A stretch of 64,000 nucleotides of DNA from positions 1 to 64,000 of the forward strand of contig CAJNDS010000150.1 of assembly GCA_905221605.1 (NCBI GenBank), given 5' to 3'. The translations under genes were made by a program, and so were the position numbers. The first letter of the stretch is position 1; the number at the start of each line of letters is the position of its first letter. This stretch comes from Symbiodinium natans. Lineage: Eukaryota; Sar; Dinophyceae; Suessiales; Symbiodiniaceae. The notes beneath the pieces are model-generated. The model searched no databases. It saw only the letters and a program-made list of their open reading frames with translations, and was not told the origin of the DNA. Below, piece by piece: positions 10,997 through 21,230 of the stretch.

Positions 10997-12059
10997 TACT
11001 CGCACTACCCAGGTCTTCCAAAACCCCCTTCCAACACCCCTTAGCTAAGGAGTATGCCCTAATTCACAAGAAGGATCCTTAGCATAAATCAGGGTATAAT
11101 CCTCAATTAAGGGGTTTTGGAAGATCTGGGTAGGATCGATTTTGGGGTTTTGCTGGGTTTTTTCGGGGTTGAGGATGCCATCGTTCCAGATCGATTCTTG
11201 AGCGTTTTTGAAGGTTCGCCAGCATTCAGGAACTCGCTCCTGCAATTGAAGAAGAGTCGGCTTGGTGTCGTGTCTCGTGCTGGGCGAGCACTCCACCGTT
11301 TAAGACGGGAGCAGAAAGAACGTGGAACATGGAGGAACAGAGTGTGGAGGGTAGCCAAGCTGAGAAGACATCCTACATCAGCCCTGCAAACCCACATCAA
11401 CTCAGAGCCGACCGAAGAGCCTGGAAGACCCAGAAAGCATCCCCCAACGCAACGGCGCCTCGCTATCACTCTGGCACCGAACACACAGGGTCCCGATGCC
11501 GGCCTCACGTTTCTGTGTGGCAGGTTGGGCTTCAGGGTTGCAGCTGCCAACTGGGGAGGGGGGGGGGTTTGTGGGGAGCTGAGGAAACGACATGCAACAC
11601 CGAGTGCCTGGTCTTTTCTCACTGCTCCTAGTGGCTGGCCTTGCTGTCAAAGACCCATCCCCTGCCATCAGCAAGCTTGAGGTACCTTGGCTGCCAGGCT
11701 GCAAAACGTCTTCCACGGCTGTCAGTACAAGGATTGCTTACTGCGGAACTCTTCCTGCAGCTCTAGATGCAAGGTCCCATCCGAGCCCTCAAATGTCTCC
11801 GATACCCTGAATACCTCGCCAGCCACCAGGCGCTCGTGCGTCCTGGCGCATATTGCTCTAAACTCTGCAAGCATGAGGATTCACACTTGTTGCTAGCTGC
11901 ATCTGGAGACAGGCGTCCTGTTCCCTGAAATTGAAGGCACAGCTCGGATGTCGATGTGATTGCCATCCTCCGGGACATACCTTGTCTCTCCAGCTTGCAT
12001 GTAACGATGCGTCTTTGTTTTGCCACACGCCAAGCAGACCAGCCACACTGCTGGGCAAC

Positions 12060-12914
12060 AACTTCAGGAAGCGTGAGGTACTAGTATAAAACCTACAGCA
12101 TTCAGATACTCCGGTGGTGCTCTCAAACTACAGGTTTGTGGGGCGAGAGGTATGCAGGATTGGAAAGCTAGTTCGTTGTCGCGGCGGGCGTGCTTACATG
12201 AAGCCGAAACTCCGCCAGACCGTCTCACCCTCGGCCGCCGTCGTTGCACCACCAGACGCTGCGGTGCTCCACTCCAGGTGGACATCCAGCTGCTTGCCTC
12301 TAAACTTGCACTGCACGCACAAAAAGCGGTAGGAGTCAATCAGTCCATTCATCACCTACTGCATGCTCCGCCTCCTGGCATAATTGCGCCATCTCTCTCG
12401 CCAACTTCAAGCAAACAAGCACTGTGCGAACCCCGCACCCGCATGACCAGCCTACGTGTCTGAGACGTCGAAAGAGCTGGCTGTTGTCTTCCACAATCTG
12501 AAGTGACTGGCACCACAGTGCCTCGGACAGGACCTGGCAAAATCCAAGAAACTTGGACTAGCATGGCATCCGTGAATCTCTCTTCTCACTGCCTGGTCCA
12601 ACGGGGAGGGAGGAGGCCGCCGGATGCTTGCATCCACTCGCATCACTGAGTAGCTGCTGAGCTCAGAGAAGAGGTCACCATCAGACTCGCGCATGTGCAC
12701 CTCATATAGGTGACACACGCTGCTGCACGGGACCCGTCAGGCTGAAGCACACAAAGCAACTTCGCAGCCGAGCCGCATATTCCTGACTACCATCATGCTC
12801 TGGACGGCTGCACCAAGCGACACGCACACGATCTCGTGGCGCGAACCCTCGAACTTGTGCGCGGTACCAATGCCCGTCCAAGGGATAACATGCCCAGACA
12901 TTGCCACCTGCCAC
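12060..12914 (-). CDS. Unidentified multi-exon gene (partial reading)
   Basis: Several minus-strand blocks read as plausible protein with splice-like borders. One is ~12905-12750 (begins VAMSGHVIPWTGIG). The next is ~12705-12590 (VCHLYEVHMRESDGD..., with a possible donor before GTGAGAAG). Next come ~12535-12465 (VLSEALWCQSLQIVEDNS, after a CCAG acceptor) and ~12320-12215 (CKFRGKQLDVHLEWS, donor GTGAGA). I recognise no family. A Tudor-like reading of the first block in another frame is possible but weaker. Exon joins are not established and the ends of the gene are unknown. The sequence at 11000-12060 contains no clearer exons. Confidence 0.35.
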
Positions 12915-13298
12915 AAATCACCGGGTCAGGCAGAAGGACTTTGAACGACTGAAAGACGTGTTGTGTCACAACGTGGCCCTACATGAGCCCGGGAGACCGC
13001 ACATAACACAGCTGCTGAGATTTCGTGTCTTCAAGCATGTGCTTCGAGGCGATTGTATGTTGCACTTCTGGCAGGGCGAGCTCGGGTGCGTGTGCCGAGT
13101 CGACATGAAAAATCAGCGCCGGGCGCCTCCAGGAGCCACGCCTGGGAAGACCTCATGCACGGGTGGGAAAATGTAGGTCGAATTCTCTGGGGCCCAAGCT
13201 GCAGTTGCCTTCGCCCACTGCAGCTTCACAGCCAAAGACCGAAAAATCCAAGATTAGGAGCGCTCCGCCGCTCAGAATGCTACGGAAGGCCGTGCAGC

Positions 13299-14882
13299 TT
13301 AGATGTTGGCGAAGACCGTGGAACCCACACAGGCCCTCTTGATCAGATCCGGCTTCTTCCCAGCCACCATGGTCTCCACACTCACAGCCCGCAGCACCTC
13401 CTCCACGGAGATGGTGCCCATGGCCGAGGAACGCCGGCCAGCGAAGGGGTACACATCCGGGCCTCGCTGGCACTGCGAGTTGAGGTTCACGCGGCAGGTG
13501 GACAGCGCACACACATCCAGCAGCTCGGCAAGCTCGGCATCCGGGTGCGTGGCGTCCTGGGAAGTGAAGATCGCAGACTGCTGCCCAAAGTGCATCGTCT
13601 CCAACCAGGCCATGGGCTCCTCGATGCTCTCGTAGTGGGCGATGGGGATCACGGGCCCAAACTGCTCAGCTTGCCAGAGCTCCATCTCCTGCGTGACGGG
13701 ATACACCACGGCCGGGAAGAAGAGCGACCGGTCCAAGTGCGCGCCGCCCTCGTTCAGAACCTTGGCGCCTTTGGAAGTGGCGTCATCTGTTAGGGTCTTC
13801 ATGTACTCCGTGGAGCTGGATGCCAAAGGTGTGATGTTGCACTTGCCAAAAGGGAGACCAGCAGACAAGCCTGAAATGGCAGCACAGAACTTCTCGTTGA
13901 ACTTCTCAGCAATGCTCTTGTGCACCATGATGAGCTTGATGGCAGTGCAGCGCTGGCCATTGTAGGAGGTGCTCCCCGCCACGCACTCCTTCACCGCCAC
14001 ATCGAGGTCCGCGTCTGGCATCACGATGGCCAAGTTCTTGGCGTCGAGGGACAGCAAGTTCTTCAGTCGGTGCGGCTGAGGGTGAGCCTTCACGAGGGCA
14101 TCTGCTGCCTTGGATGAGCCAATGAACGCAAAGACATCCACAAGCCCCGTCTCCATGCATGGAGGCATGGTGTCGCGCCCTCGGCCTGACACAAAGTTGA
14201 CAACGCCCGCAGGGAAGCATTCAGCGTAGGCCTCCATGGTGAGGAAGTGTGCCAGGCCGCCAGTGTTTGGCACTTTCATCACCACAGAGTCGCCCATGAG
14301 GATGGCTGGGATGAGCGTGGCATAGGTCTCGTTGAATGGATAGTTCGAGGGGCCGAGGTTCATCATTACCCCGATGGGAGAGCGCTTCAGTAGCGCATGC
14401 ACACCCTCGTGGCACACGACACCGGTAGAGTCGAAGCCTCGTGCCGCCGAAATCAGCGCGCCGATGAAGTCCATTGTGCGATCGAACTCCTTGGCTGCAT
14501 CAGCATCGTTCTTGCAGATCTCCCACTGCAGGACGGACACGATCTCCGTGCGGCGCTCTTTCAGCTTGCACATGAGCTTCTCCACGGCGGCCACGCGCTG
14601 CTCCAGCGTCTTGCGCGGCCACTCTCCTCGGCCACGGCCCCAGGCTTTGGCAGCTGCCTCCACTGCCTGCACCGCTTCCTTTGGGGACAAAGTGGCTTGG
14701 CGGCCGATGCAGATGCGCTGGTTGCTCTCTGCGCAATAGACAGGTGAGAAGACCTCTGCACAAGGCCCGGTCCAAGGCTTCACCTCTCCGCCGATCAAGA
14801 CCTTGGCACCATCCACATACGGCTGAGTCTTGAAGATCTCGCTGTCCTGAGAAATCTCCGGCTTGGCGATCTGCGGTGCCAT
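13299..14882 (-). CDS. gapN: NADP-dependent non-phosphorylating glyceraldehyde-3-phosphate dehydrogenase (ALDH superfamily)
   Basis: Oxidises glyceraldehyde 3-phosphate directly to 3-phosphoglycerate while reducing NADP+; expected in the cytosol. It is one uninterrupted 527-residue frame starting MAPQIAKPE at an ATG in a CCACCATGG context, with stop TAA at 13299-13301. The frame runs open upstream to 15119, but that part is not ALDH-like, so I chose the internal ATG. ALDH landmarks in order: NLGPSNYPFNET (catalytic Asn region), VVMKVPNTGG, SLDAKNLAIV, YNGQRCTAIK (catalytic Cys), EQFGPVIPI and the C-terminal QRGPDVYPFAG. Length matches the family. At the usual ELGG catalytic-Glu position the motif reads SLDAK, so Glu is Ser (an Asp lies two residues on). 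The gene is intronless among intron-rich neighbours, with a spliced-leader-like remnant about 50 nt upstream, suggesting a retroposed cDNA origin. Confidence 0.93.
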   Translation of the reverse strand: MAPQIAKPEISQDSEIFKTQPYVDGAKVLIGGEVKPWTGPCAEVFSPVYCAESNQRICIGRQATLSPKEAVQAVEAAAKAWGRGRGEWPRKTLEQRVAAVEKLMCKLKERRTEIVSVLQWEICKNDADAAKEFDRTMDFIGALISAARGFDSTGVVCHEGVHALLKRSPIGVMMNLGPSNYPFNETYATLIPAILMGDSVVMKVPNTGGLAHFLTMEAYAECFPAGVVNFVSGRGRDTMPPCMETGLVDVFAFIGSSKAADALVKAHPQPHRLKNLLSLDAKNLAIVMPDADLDVAVKECVAGSTSYNGQRCTAIKLIMVHKSIAEKFNEKFCAAISGLSAGLPFGKCNITPLASSSTEYMKTLTDDATSKGAKVLNEGGAHLDRSLFFPAVVYPVTQEMELWQAEQFGPVIPIAHYESIEEPMAWLETMHFGQQSAIFTSQDATHPDAELAELLDVCALSTCRVNLNSQCQRGPDVYPFAGRRSSAMGTISVEEVLRAVSVETMVAGKKPDLIKRACVGSTVFANI

Positions 14883-14930
14883 GGTGGGCGGGTGGCCGGG
14901 AATGCGGAGAGGGGCTAGCGTCGGAGAACT

Positions 14931-14945
14931 CAAAATGGCTAGCGG
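14931..14945 (-). promoter_or_regulatory. Possible relict spliced-leader sequence upstream of gapN
   Basis: On the minus strand the sequence reads CCGCTAGCCATTTTG, matching the first part of the dinoflagellate spliced leader (CCG-TAGCCATTTTG) with one inserted base; the leader's GGCTCAAG end is not preserved. It lies about 50 nt before the gapN ATG. An 11-nt match can occur by chance in 64 kb: another lies inside an exon near 44066. Confidence 0.35.
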
Positions 14946-15119
14946 CCAGTCCCTCGCACGCACGAATTCTACACTGAGTCTACACCACAGGCACCACTGC
15001 CCATCTATGACGTCAGTAGGCCAGCCTATGTCTGGCCGTCCGCCGCCAGCAAACGGCGCAGCTTTGCATGCCGCAGTAGGGTGCTGCAGGCGCTTGCCCT
15101 CGCTCTCAGCCTGAAGCAA

Positions 15120-17300
15120 GGCCCACCCAGGGCACCCCAGTCCTTATACCCTCTATGAGTCCTCTACTCTACAGCACTTGGGACGGAAACCTGAAATCCT
15201 TCGAAGGACATTGAAATCCTGAAGCGCCGCAGCAACCCAGACTACAGCGGCACCCCCGCCTTGGAAAAGCCTTCCAAAGCTTCTTTCAGCGCCGCTTTCA
15301 GGCGCTGCGAAGCAAGGGCATCGGCCTCCTTTCGCCTGAGAAGGGCTTGGGGGGGGGGGGGGGGGGCGTGTTTTCAGGGTTTAAGGGCTGCGTGGCTTCT
15401 CGGGCTCAGGACTCACGGACTCCTGGCGTTCAGCGAATCTTCCTGAAACTACCCATGTGTTTGGGCTTCCAGGTTGTATAGAAAGATAGTATAAAGGCAT
15501 TTAAGCACTGGAGCTTTTGCCGTTTTACTGGAGTTGATGGCCTTAGGAACCGGATCTCTGATACATAAAAGCGTTGATGTGATCTCCCTTCTGCCGACTG
15601 GAAGACCAGCAGCGCGACCAGTGGGATACAACCACTTGGCACAAGGCCTTCGGAGTGGACGGGCAACAGAAAGCAACCAAGGCATCGCCAGCGCCCAGCT
15701 GCAAGAGCTTGGAAGTCAATGTGCTAGGACCGCTAGGGAAGCTTGTATTTCAAATAGATCGACAAGAGATGATGTGATGCAGGTCCGGCCGGTCCACCAG
15801 AAGGGTGCGGATTTCTGATTTGTCAGAGGAATGCGATTATTAAAGAAATATACAGAACGCTAATTCACCTGGCAATCGTGAAGAGAAGGAAAAGAGCATC
15901 ACCGCAACCAGGTTTTCCAAGAAATGCGGTTCCTCATGAGGTCAAACCTTTGGCCTGATTGGACTGCAAGCTGGCTGCGACGACGCCTACACCGAGCATC
16001 CTCCCGGATGAAGGCTCAACTATCATCGACCATCTCTCACACGCTGTGCCCAGTCCAAGCGTCTCTGTGAGCGTGGCAAGCAGCAAGTTCACAACCCAGC
16101 ATACATCCTGCACAGTAGCGTGCCACAGCTTCTCTGGATAGTGTATGTTTCAAGGAGAGGGACATCCTTGAATACAACTCGAGTTTAAGACCGAACAACG
16201 AGCAACGTGAGACACAGGGAGCAACACAGAACGGCTTAAGGAGAGGCCTGTGCAAGCGAATCAATGGTGCCCGACCTCCTCGGCAGGGTTCTTCTCCTCT
16301 GCCAACTCGCCACCCTCACAGCGGTCGGCGGCCTTCATGTATGTACGTATGTATGCAATCCTGGTAGACATGTGCATATACACATATACACATACATACA
16401 TACATACATACATACATACATACATACATACATACATACATACATACATACATACATACATACATACGTACGTACATGCGTACATGCATACATACATACC
16501 TACGTACGTACATACATACATAGACACATACATACACACATGTATATATATATACTGTATGTATATGTATATGTATATGTATGTATATATGTATACATAT
16601 ACATACACACAGACATAGAGACACATACCATGAGGTGTTCTAGCGACAGACCAAGGCAATGCACCATCCTATGTCGAAGTGGCCCAGTGACTCAGGAGCT
16701 GCATGGGTTTGATCAGGCTAGCCAAGCGTTGCGTGGAGGAACGTTGATCAACCTTTCTCTTTGCAACTGGCCCGGCCCAGAGATCTAACCCTGAACCTTT
16801 TAGGGTTGAACCTGAACCCTAAACCCCACTTACGCTGGGAGGAAAGCTTCCAGCCTCTGCAGCCTCCGCCAGCAGTGCCAGCAGCTGTGCGACAAGCGCC
16901 TGGAGACTCGAATGCCCCAAGGAGGCTTAGCGCGTTTGGGGTTTAAGGCTTCGACTCACGCCAACAACAAGTCTAGGGCTTTGGAGCAAACATGTTCTTG
17001 CCACCACGGGTCAAGTCCAAATGTTGTGCCTCTTGTAGAAATCTCGATGAGTCTGCATAGAATCCCAAACCCCCAGCCCCAAAGCCCAAAACCCGAAACC
17101 CCGAGCCCCAAACCGTCACTTCCGGTTCGCCGGAGCCCTCGGCCTGCCTCTGGTGCCTCGGCCACCCTCAGGACCAGCCTTTGGGGTTGGTGTGCACACT
17201 TGATATGGCAACGGACCACAGCACAACAGCAACTAACTTGGGTGTTCGGTCGAGCTGCAGGCTGGCTCGCTCGGAAAAAAAAAAAAGGCGTTCCCAGCTA
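15120..17300. other. Intergenic; simple repeats, no gene recognised
   Basis: Contains a G-run near 15350-15366, degenerate CCCTAAA-like sequence near 16800-16830 and 17075-17115, and the CATA microsatellite listed separately. No frame with family similarity or a convincing exon chain was found. Confidence 0.5.
16378..16615. repeat. CATA/TATG microsatellite
   Basis: A (CATA)n run of about 20 units from ~16385 to 16466 degrades into CGTA, CACA and TATA/TGTA variants up to ~16610. It explains the HTYIHTYI- and CMYVCMYV-type frames on both strands. Confidence 0.95.
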
Positions 17301-17838
17301 GCTGGTCCGGGGTGGCCAGAGGTTATTGACTTGATGCTGTACACTTCTGACCAGAGGCTGAGGGCATATTCGGGCGCGCACATTGCATAAGATTGAAACT
17401 CTTCTTCGCGAAGCCCATACAGCCTGGGACCTGCATTCGCCTTGCACCAGGTCAGCTTGTAACATGTATTGAGTTTGGTGTCAAAGTAAGTCGAGGCAGG
17501 GCCAGAACAAAACAACGATGATTGCAGTAAAACAACTGGCCTGTCAAGCAAACCCTGGAATCTTGTACTCTCAACAGAAAATCATGACGCGCACCGGCCG
17601 AACCTGATCGAAGCTCAAGCATCAGCATCTCAAACAAAAGCCACGGCACCGCGCAAGCTGCTCCCCAACAGCAGCCTCTGTCTGCGCCTCGGAGAGCTTG
17701 GCATCTAGGGCCTGTGCACAGGGCTTTCTTGCACCGGGCGCATGCGGTTGCACCTTCTCTCAACTTGGCCGGTTCCCGCAACTTGCAAGGTTTCATACTG
17801 AGCTCACCTAATCTTTCTTGGTTCCAGCCGTCTGTCAT
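17300..17838 (-). CDS. Candidate exon(s), Cys-rich, unidentified
   Basis: Two overlapping minus frames look partly protein-like. About 17530-17315 reads FDTKLNTCYKLTWCKANAG then LREEEFQSYAMCAPEYALSL. About 17800-17600 reads CARCKKALCTGPRCQAL. They could be exons of one small gene directly downstream of the membrane-protein gene on the same strand. No family is recognised and no splice chain was proved. Confidence 0.28.
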
Positions 17839-17883
17839 GGAAAGGGCTGCAGACTGCAGCGGTGCTGCACGCAGGAGATGCTG

Positions 17884-19077
17884 CTACACGTCTTGTCGCT
17901 CAGGTGGGTTGAAGAAGCCAGAACTTGCCTTGTCCCTGTAGAAGAATATGCGAGATGCAGTCCTCAAGGAGCCTGTGAGGACGGAAATGACGAGGATTGC
18001 CACGATCAGAATCAACGCGAGCACGATGGCGAGCAGCAGGTACCTGTCTTTAATGAAGGGCGGGACAAAGCCTGTGTGGGCATCTTGTAGGGCACGCACT
18101 TGAACAGCCGAACCAATAATCCATCGGAGCTCCTGCTTCAGCAAACTGCTAGAGAGGTTGTAGCCACCTCGCTCGAAGTGAACTCCATAGGGCAGGATGT
18201 TGCCCATGCTCGATCTCCTGGGCACAGACATCATCGGAATCCCAGCTCCCAAGGCAGGTGATTCTGCTGTGGCGAGAAGTCGCTTGTTGACGTCCAGGAA
18301 GAAGTAGCGGGCAACAACAGGATCAGCCAGAACCTCTGCAGCTATCTGTCCAGCCTGGTTATACAGGATGATCCTCCCGGGGCGCTGTCCACCGGTGACT
18401 TCGACCTTGAACACGGCGACCAAGGCATCCTTGCAGTCAGTCACCGCCCAAAGCTGCCACTCGGCTGGCTCGATTGTGGCAGCCTTCAGCGACGGGGAAG
18501 CTGTGAAGGTCGGCACATAGCCGCCCGGGCTCTTGGCGAGCGTGGAGTTCGTTGAGTAGTTCATCGAGTCATACGCAAAGGCCACGCCAGGCGCCCTCAA
18601 GTCGGTCATGAAGTCCCAGTCTTTGGCGCTGAAGCCCTCACTGCCTTTCGAAGGAGCCCAGCCGTATGCCGACTCCAAGTCAGCCTGCTTCACTGGCTTG
18701 GCGACAATCGACAAGTGCCCGGAGTCACTGTAGATTCGTGACGTTTGCCAGTCAGGGGCCATGAAGTCCAGTTTCCATGTCGCTGTGGCAGGTGACTCTG
18801 GGTCATCGCTCAGCTGCCAAGCGCCCCACTGCCCGCCCGTAATGGAGGACCCCAAGGCCGTAAGGTACATGGAGTTGCCTGCCATAAATGGTGGTACGCA
18901 TGTTCCGTCGGCTTGAGCGGAGCTGGTGTTGAAGTTGGCAGGAGGCAGAACCGAGGAAGACTTCTCGGGCTGCAATGACTTCGGCATGACTGGGAACTGC
19001 TCATGTGTCTGCACCAGGGCGTGGGCGGGATGGCATGCCCACGAAGACAGCAACCACGCCCCCAACGCTCTCCTCAT
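17884..19077 (-). CDS. Intronless predicted type I membrane protein, 397 aa
   Basis: Starts MRRALGAWLL at 19077. Residues 1-20 look like a signal peptide with an AHA|L cleavage site. A single hydrophobic helix follows at about 346-368 (YLLLAIVLALILIVAILVIS), then a short basic tail (RIFFYRDK...FNPPERQDV). The ~325-residue luminal/extracellular part has sequons at N50, N173, N177 and N307. Residues ~205-275 (WQLWAVTDCKDALVAVFKV ... GRIILYNQAGQIAAEV ... KRLLATAES) vaguely recall the beta-rich scramblase/LURP-one (Tubby-like) fold; this is a resemblance only. The gene has no introns, and its ATG lies within a 17-nt segment matching 13 of 17 bases of the spliced leader, suggesting a retroposed copy like gapN next door. 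Function unknown. Confidence 0.8.
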   Translation of the reverse strand: MRRALGAWLLSSWACHPAHALVQTHEQFPVMPKSLQPEKSSSVLPPANFNTSSAQADGTCVPPFMAGNSMYLTALGSSITGGQWGAWQLSDDPESPATATWKLDFMAPDWQTSRIYSDSGHLSIVAKPVKQADLESAYGWAPSKGSEGFSAKDWDFMTDLRAPGVAFAYDSMNYSTNSTLAKSPGGYVPTFTASPSLKAATIEPAEWQLWAVTDCKDALVAVFKVEVTGGQRPGRIILYNQAGQIAAEVLADPVVARYFFLDVNKRLLATAESPALGAGIPMMSVPRRSSMGNILPYGVHFERGGYNLSSSLLKQELRWIIGSAVQVRALQDAHTGFVPPFIKDRYLLLAIVLALILIVAILVISVLTGSLRTASRIFFYRDKASSGFFNPPERQDV

Positions 19078-19091
19078 GATACAAAGTGGCT
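19075..19091 (-). promoter_or_regulatory. Possible relict spliced-leader sequence at the start codon
   Basis: Minus-strand AGCCACTTTGTATCATG aligns without gaps to the leader segment AGCCATTTTGGCTCAAG with 13 of 17 identities, and it overlaps the ATG of the intronless membrane-protein gene. Confidence 0.4.
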
Positions 19092-19869
19092 GGATCTGCT
19101 AGCACGGGTCTTCTGCCAGCAGGAACCGCCACGCGCCTGGAAACAACAATCCAAAGGCTGCAAGTACGCAAGTACGCTACCGGTCGTGCCACAAGGGTCT
19201 CGAGCCAGAGTGGCACCTTTCTGAGCCGTCATGTGTACCATGGAGATAGTGTCATACTGTTTGACTCCACAACGACAAGCAGCTCAAAATCACTTGATTC
19301 GAGCACGCCCCACTGCTTCGTCCCTGGCGCGCCTTGCCCTCATCGCTGGCCTTTCGCGACAGTCTCCCTGACGGAGACCCCGGCGCAGCGCCGGCCGCGC
19401 ACTCGGCAGCCACGGCAGCAGCACGGCCTAGCTGACTTCGCAGTTCTGGGCTTTGGACCTTCCGAAGAACTTCACCGAATGACCCCAGCCATCCAAACCC
19501 CCCCGTGTAGAAGACAGATCTGGGGCGAGTTTCCAAGTAGAGGCCGCCGCCGCCGGCCGCCGCCTGGGCTCAAAGAACACACAACGCAAAGGACTCAAAC
19601 GACCGGAAGGGCCGACCGCGCTGCCCCGATCTTCCCCCCCCCCCGCCTCGGGTCAATGCTCGCAGCACTGTCTGGAGACCTTCAGTCGCGAGCAAGCCCC
19701 GAAGGCCGGGAGCAGCCAGGCATTGGCCCTCAGAGTCCTTGGCTGTCACCACTTTTTTTGGCCCGGAACTCGTAAGGTACACGAAGGACTAGTTCCCTTG
19801 CCAACTCCTCCTGCAAACTGGCTTCATCAGACCTCGCTCAGCATCATTGGGTCCTTTAAGTCAGTGTTC

Positions 19870-21230
19870 ATGTTGCTGTTGGTGAGACCAATGCTTTCTT
19901 GAGACAAGTGTCTGTGTCACCCTGCAACCGCTGGTTCCACAGAGAGAGCGTCTGTGCCGCGATCGCAGAGGCCTTTGACGTCTCATCGCTGGCATCTCCC
20001 TGCACATAGCCTTGGGATGGGCGGCAGATGGGTGTGCCCCCAGAGAAGCAAACAGCCTGTGGCTCATGCTGAGGCCAAGACTGCTGCTGAAGGTCTCCAC
20101 CTCGCTTCTGTAGAGATTGATCAGGTCACTGGAGTGCAGGTCTTCTGCGGCCTGAGCTTTCATGTGGGGAGTGGTGATCAGAGTAGCATCCTTTAAACTT
20201 TGATTGTGGGAACGGACGGGAATAAGAGACGAGTGCGGAACCGTGGGTCTGTCGGGCATCTTGCTAGTGTAGCGCTCACTGGTTCAAGGAGCTTCTCTGG
20301 CCAAAGTGCTCGCGGCCCAGACCAGGCACTCACAGATGCCGCAAAGGTTGCGCCCACGGTCTGCAGCCCTGCAAAAGGGCTGCAAAAAGCTTAAAGGTCT
20401 TGAGGCCGCCCTCATCAGAAAGCCGGGACTGTCTATGTTCAACCCATCTCAGCCACTTCCAGGCAGTCGCTCCTTCGTCTGCCTCCGTGGCTAGACGCTG
20501 CACGGACTGCTGCACCTGGCAGATCAGAGGTTTCATTGAGATTCCCGCAGAGACCCCACCGGCGCCACTGCACAAGATGCGCGATTCCAGTCCAACCGCG
20601 CTGAACATCACCAAACGACATACCAAATCGACATTTCCGGGGCTCAGTCGTTATTCAACGACCTGGTGACGTCAGGAGGTAATGACTCGTTGACGAGCCT
20701 GCTCAGCTGCACGGTCTGCACTGGCACGAAGCACTGCCTGGCTTCCGAAAGAAGAGCTGCGCAATAAGCTGTGCTAGTAGCGGCTCTTTTGACCTCAAGC
20801 AGCCATGCTTAAAGGCACAGGGCAAAGCGCTGAAAACGTGGCGCAGTCATGCCTCCACCCCAGCCCTCCCTGAATCCATAGACAGCCTAGGTTAAACACC
20901 ACCACCCACAATGCAACAACTGGACTTGGGTGAGGCCTGGCCATGCTCGAAAAGGGCTCCGAGGCCTCTCGACCAGGAAAGCTGTCTAAACATCACAATG
21001 CAGAGCCAGGAACTGAGCCCCGGGCCAACATCTTCCGAGGTGAATTTGCCTCCAGATTCCCCTGCCAACTGCTCCAGCTGACGTCGAATCTCCTGCAAAC
21101 AACACTTTGCAGCCATGCGCCATGTAAACGCTTCAGCCGCAGTCGTCCTCTGCAGAAGTCGCAAACCAAGAAGCCATAGCTGAATCTGTGCTATGAGCAG
21201 CAGGAGGGTAGTTTCATCCTGCCCCTCATG
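19870..21230 (-). CDS. Unidentified multi-exon gene (candidate exons)
   Basis: Minus-strand protein-like blocks: ~21225-20950 (WLLGLRLLQRTTAAEAFTW ... CCLQEIRRQLEQLAGESGG, helical); ~20625-20370 (VCRLVMFSAVGLESRIL ... QSVQRLATEADEGATAWKW); ~20225-20040 (DLHSSDLINLYRSEVETFSS); and ~20003-19870 after a TGTGCAG|GG acceptor (GDASDETSKASAIAAQTLS, ending KKALVSPTAT stop). The AG|G acceptor fits the pattern in the better-resolved genes. No family recognised; whether all blocks belong to one gene is unknown. Confidence 0.4.

Noticed and set aside
11117-11716. Overlapping 100-187-codon frames on both strands
   Set aside because: No family similarity, no splice-like borders, and the composition resembles intergenic sequence.
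13053-13793. A 246-codon plus-strand frame
   Set aside because: It is the antisense shadow of the 3' half of gapN, which has clear ALDH motifs on the minus strand.
14883-15119. An N-terminal extension of gapN as a plastid or mitochondrial presequence
   Set aside because: The frame is open but lacks a hydrophobic signal or transit-like composition, contains the spliced-leader remnant, and the internal ATG has a strong context and gives the normal family length.
16250-16660. Frames rich in HTYIHTYI or CMYVCMYV that look like His- or Cys-rich proteins
   Set aside because: Direct translation of the CATA microsatellite.
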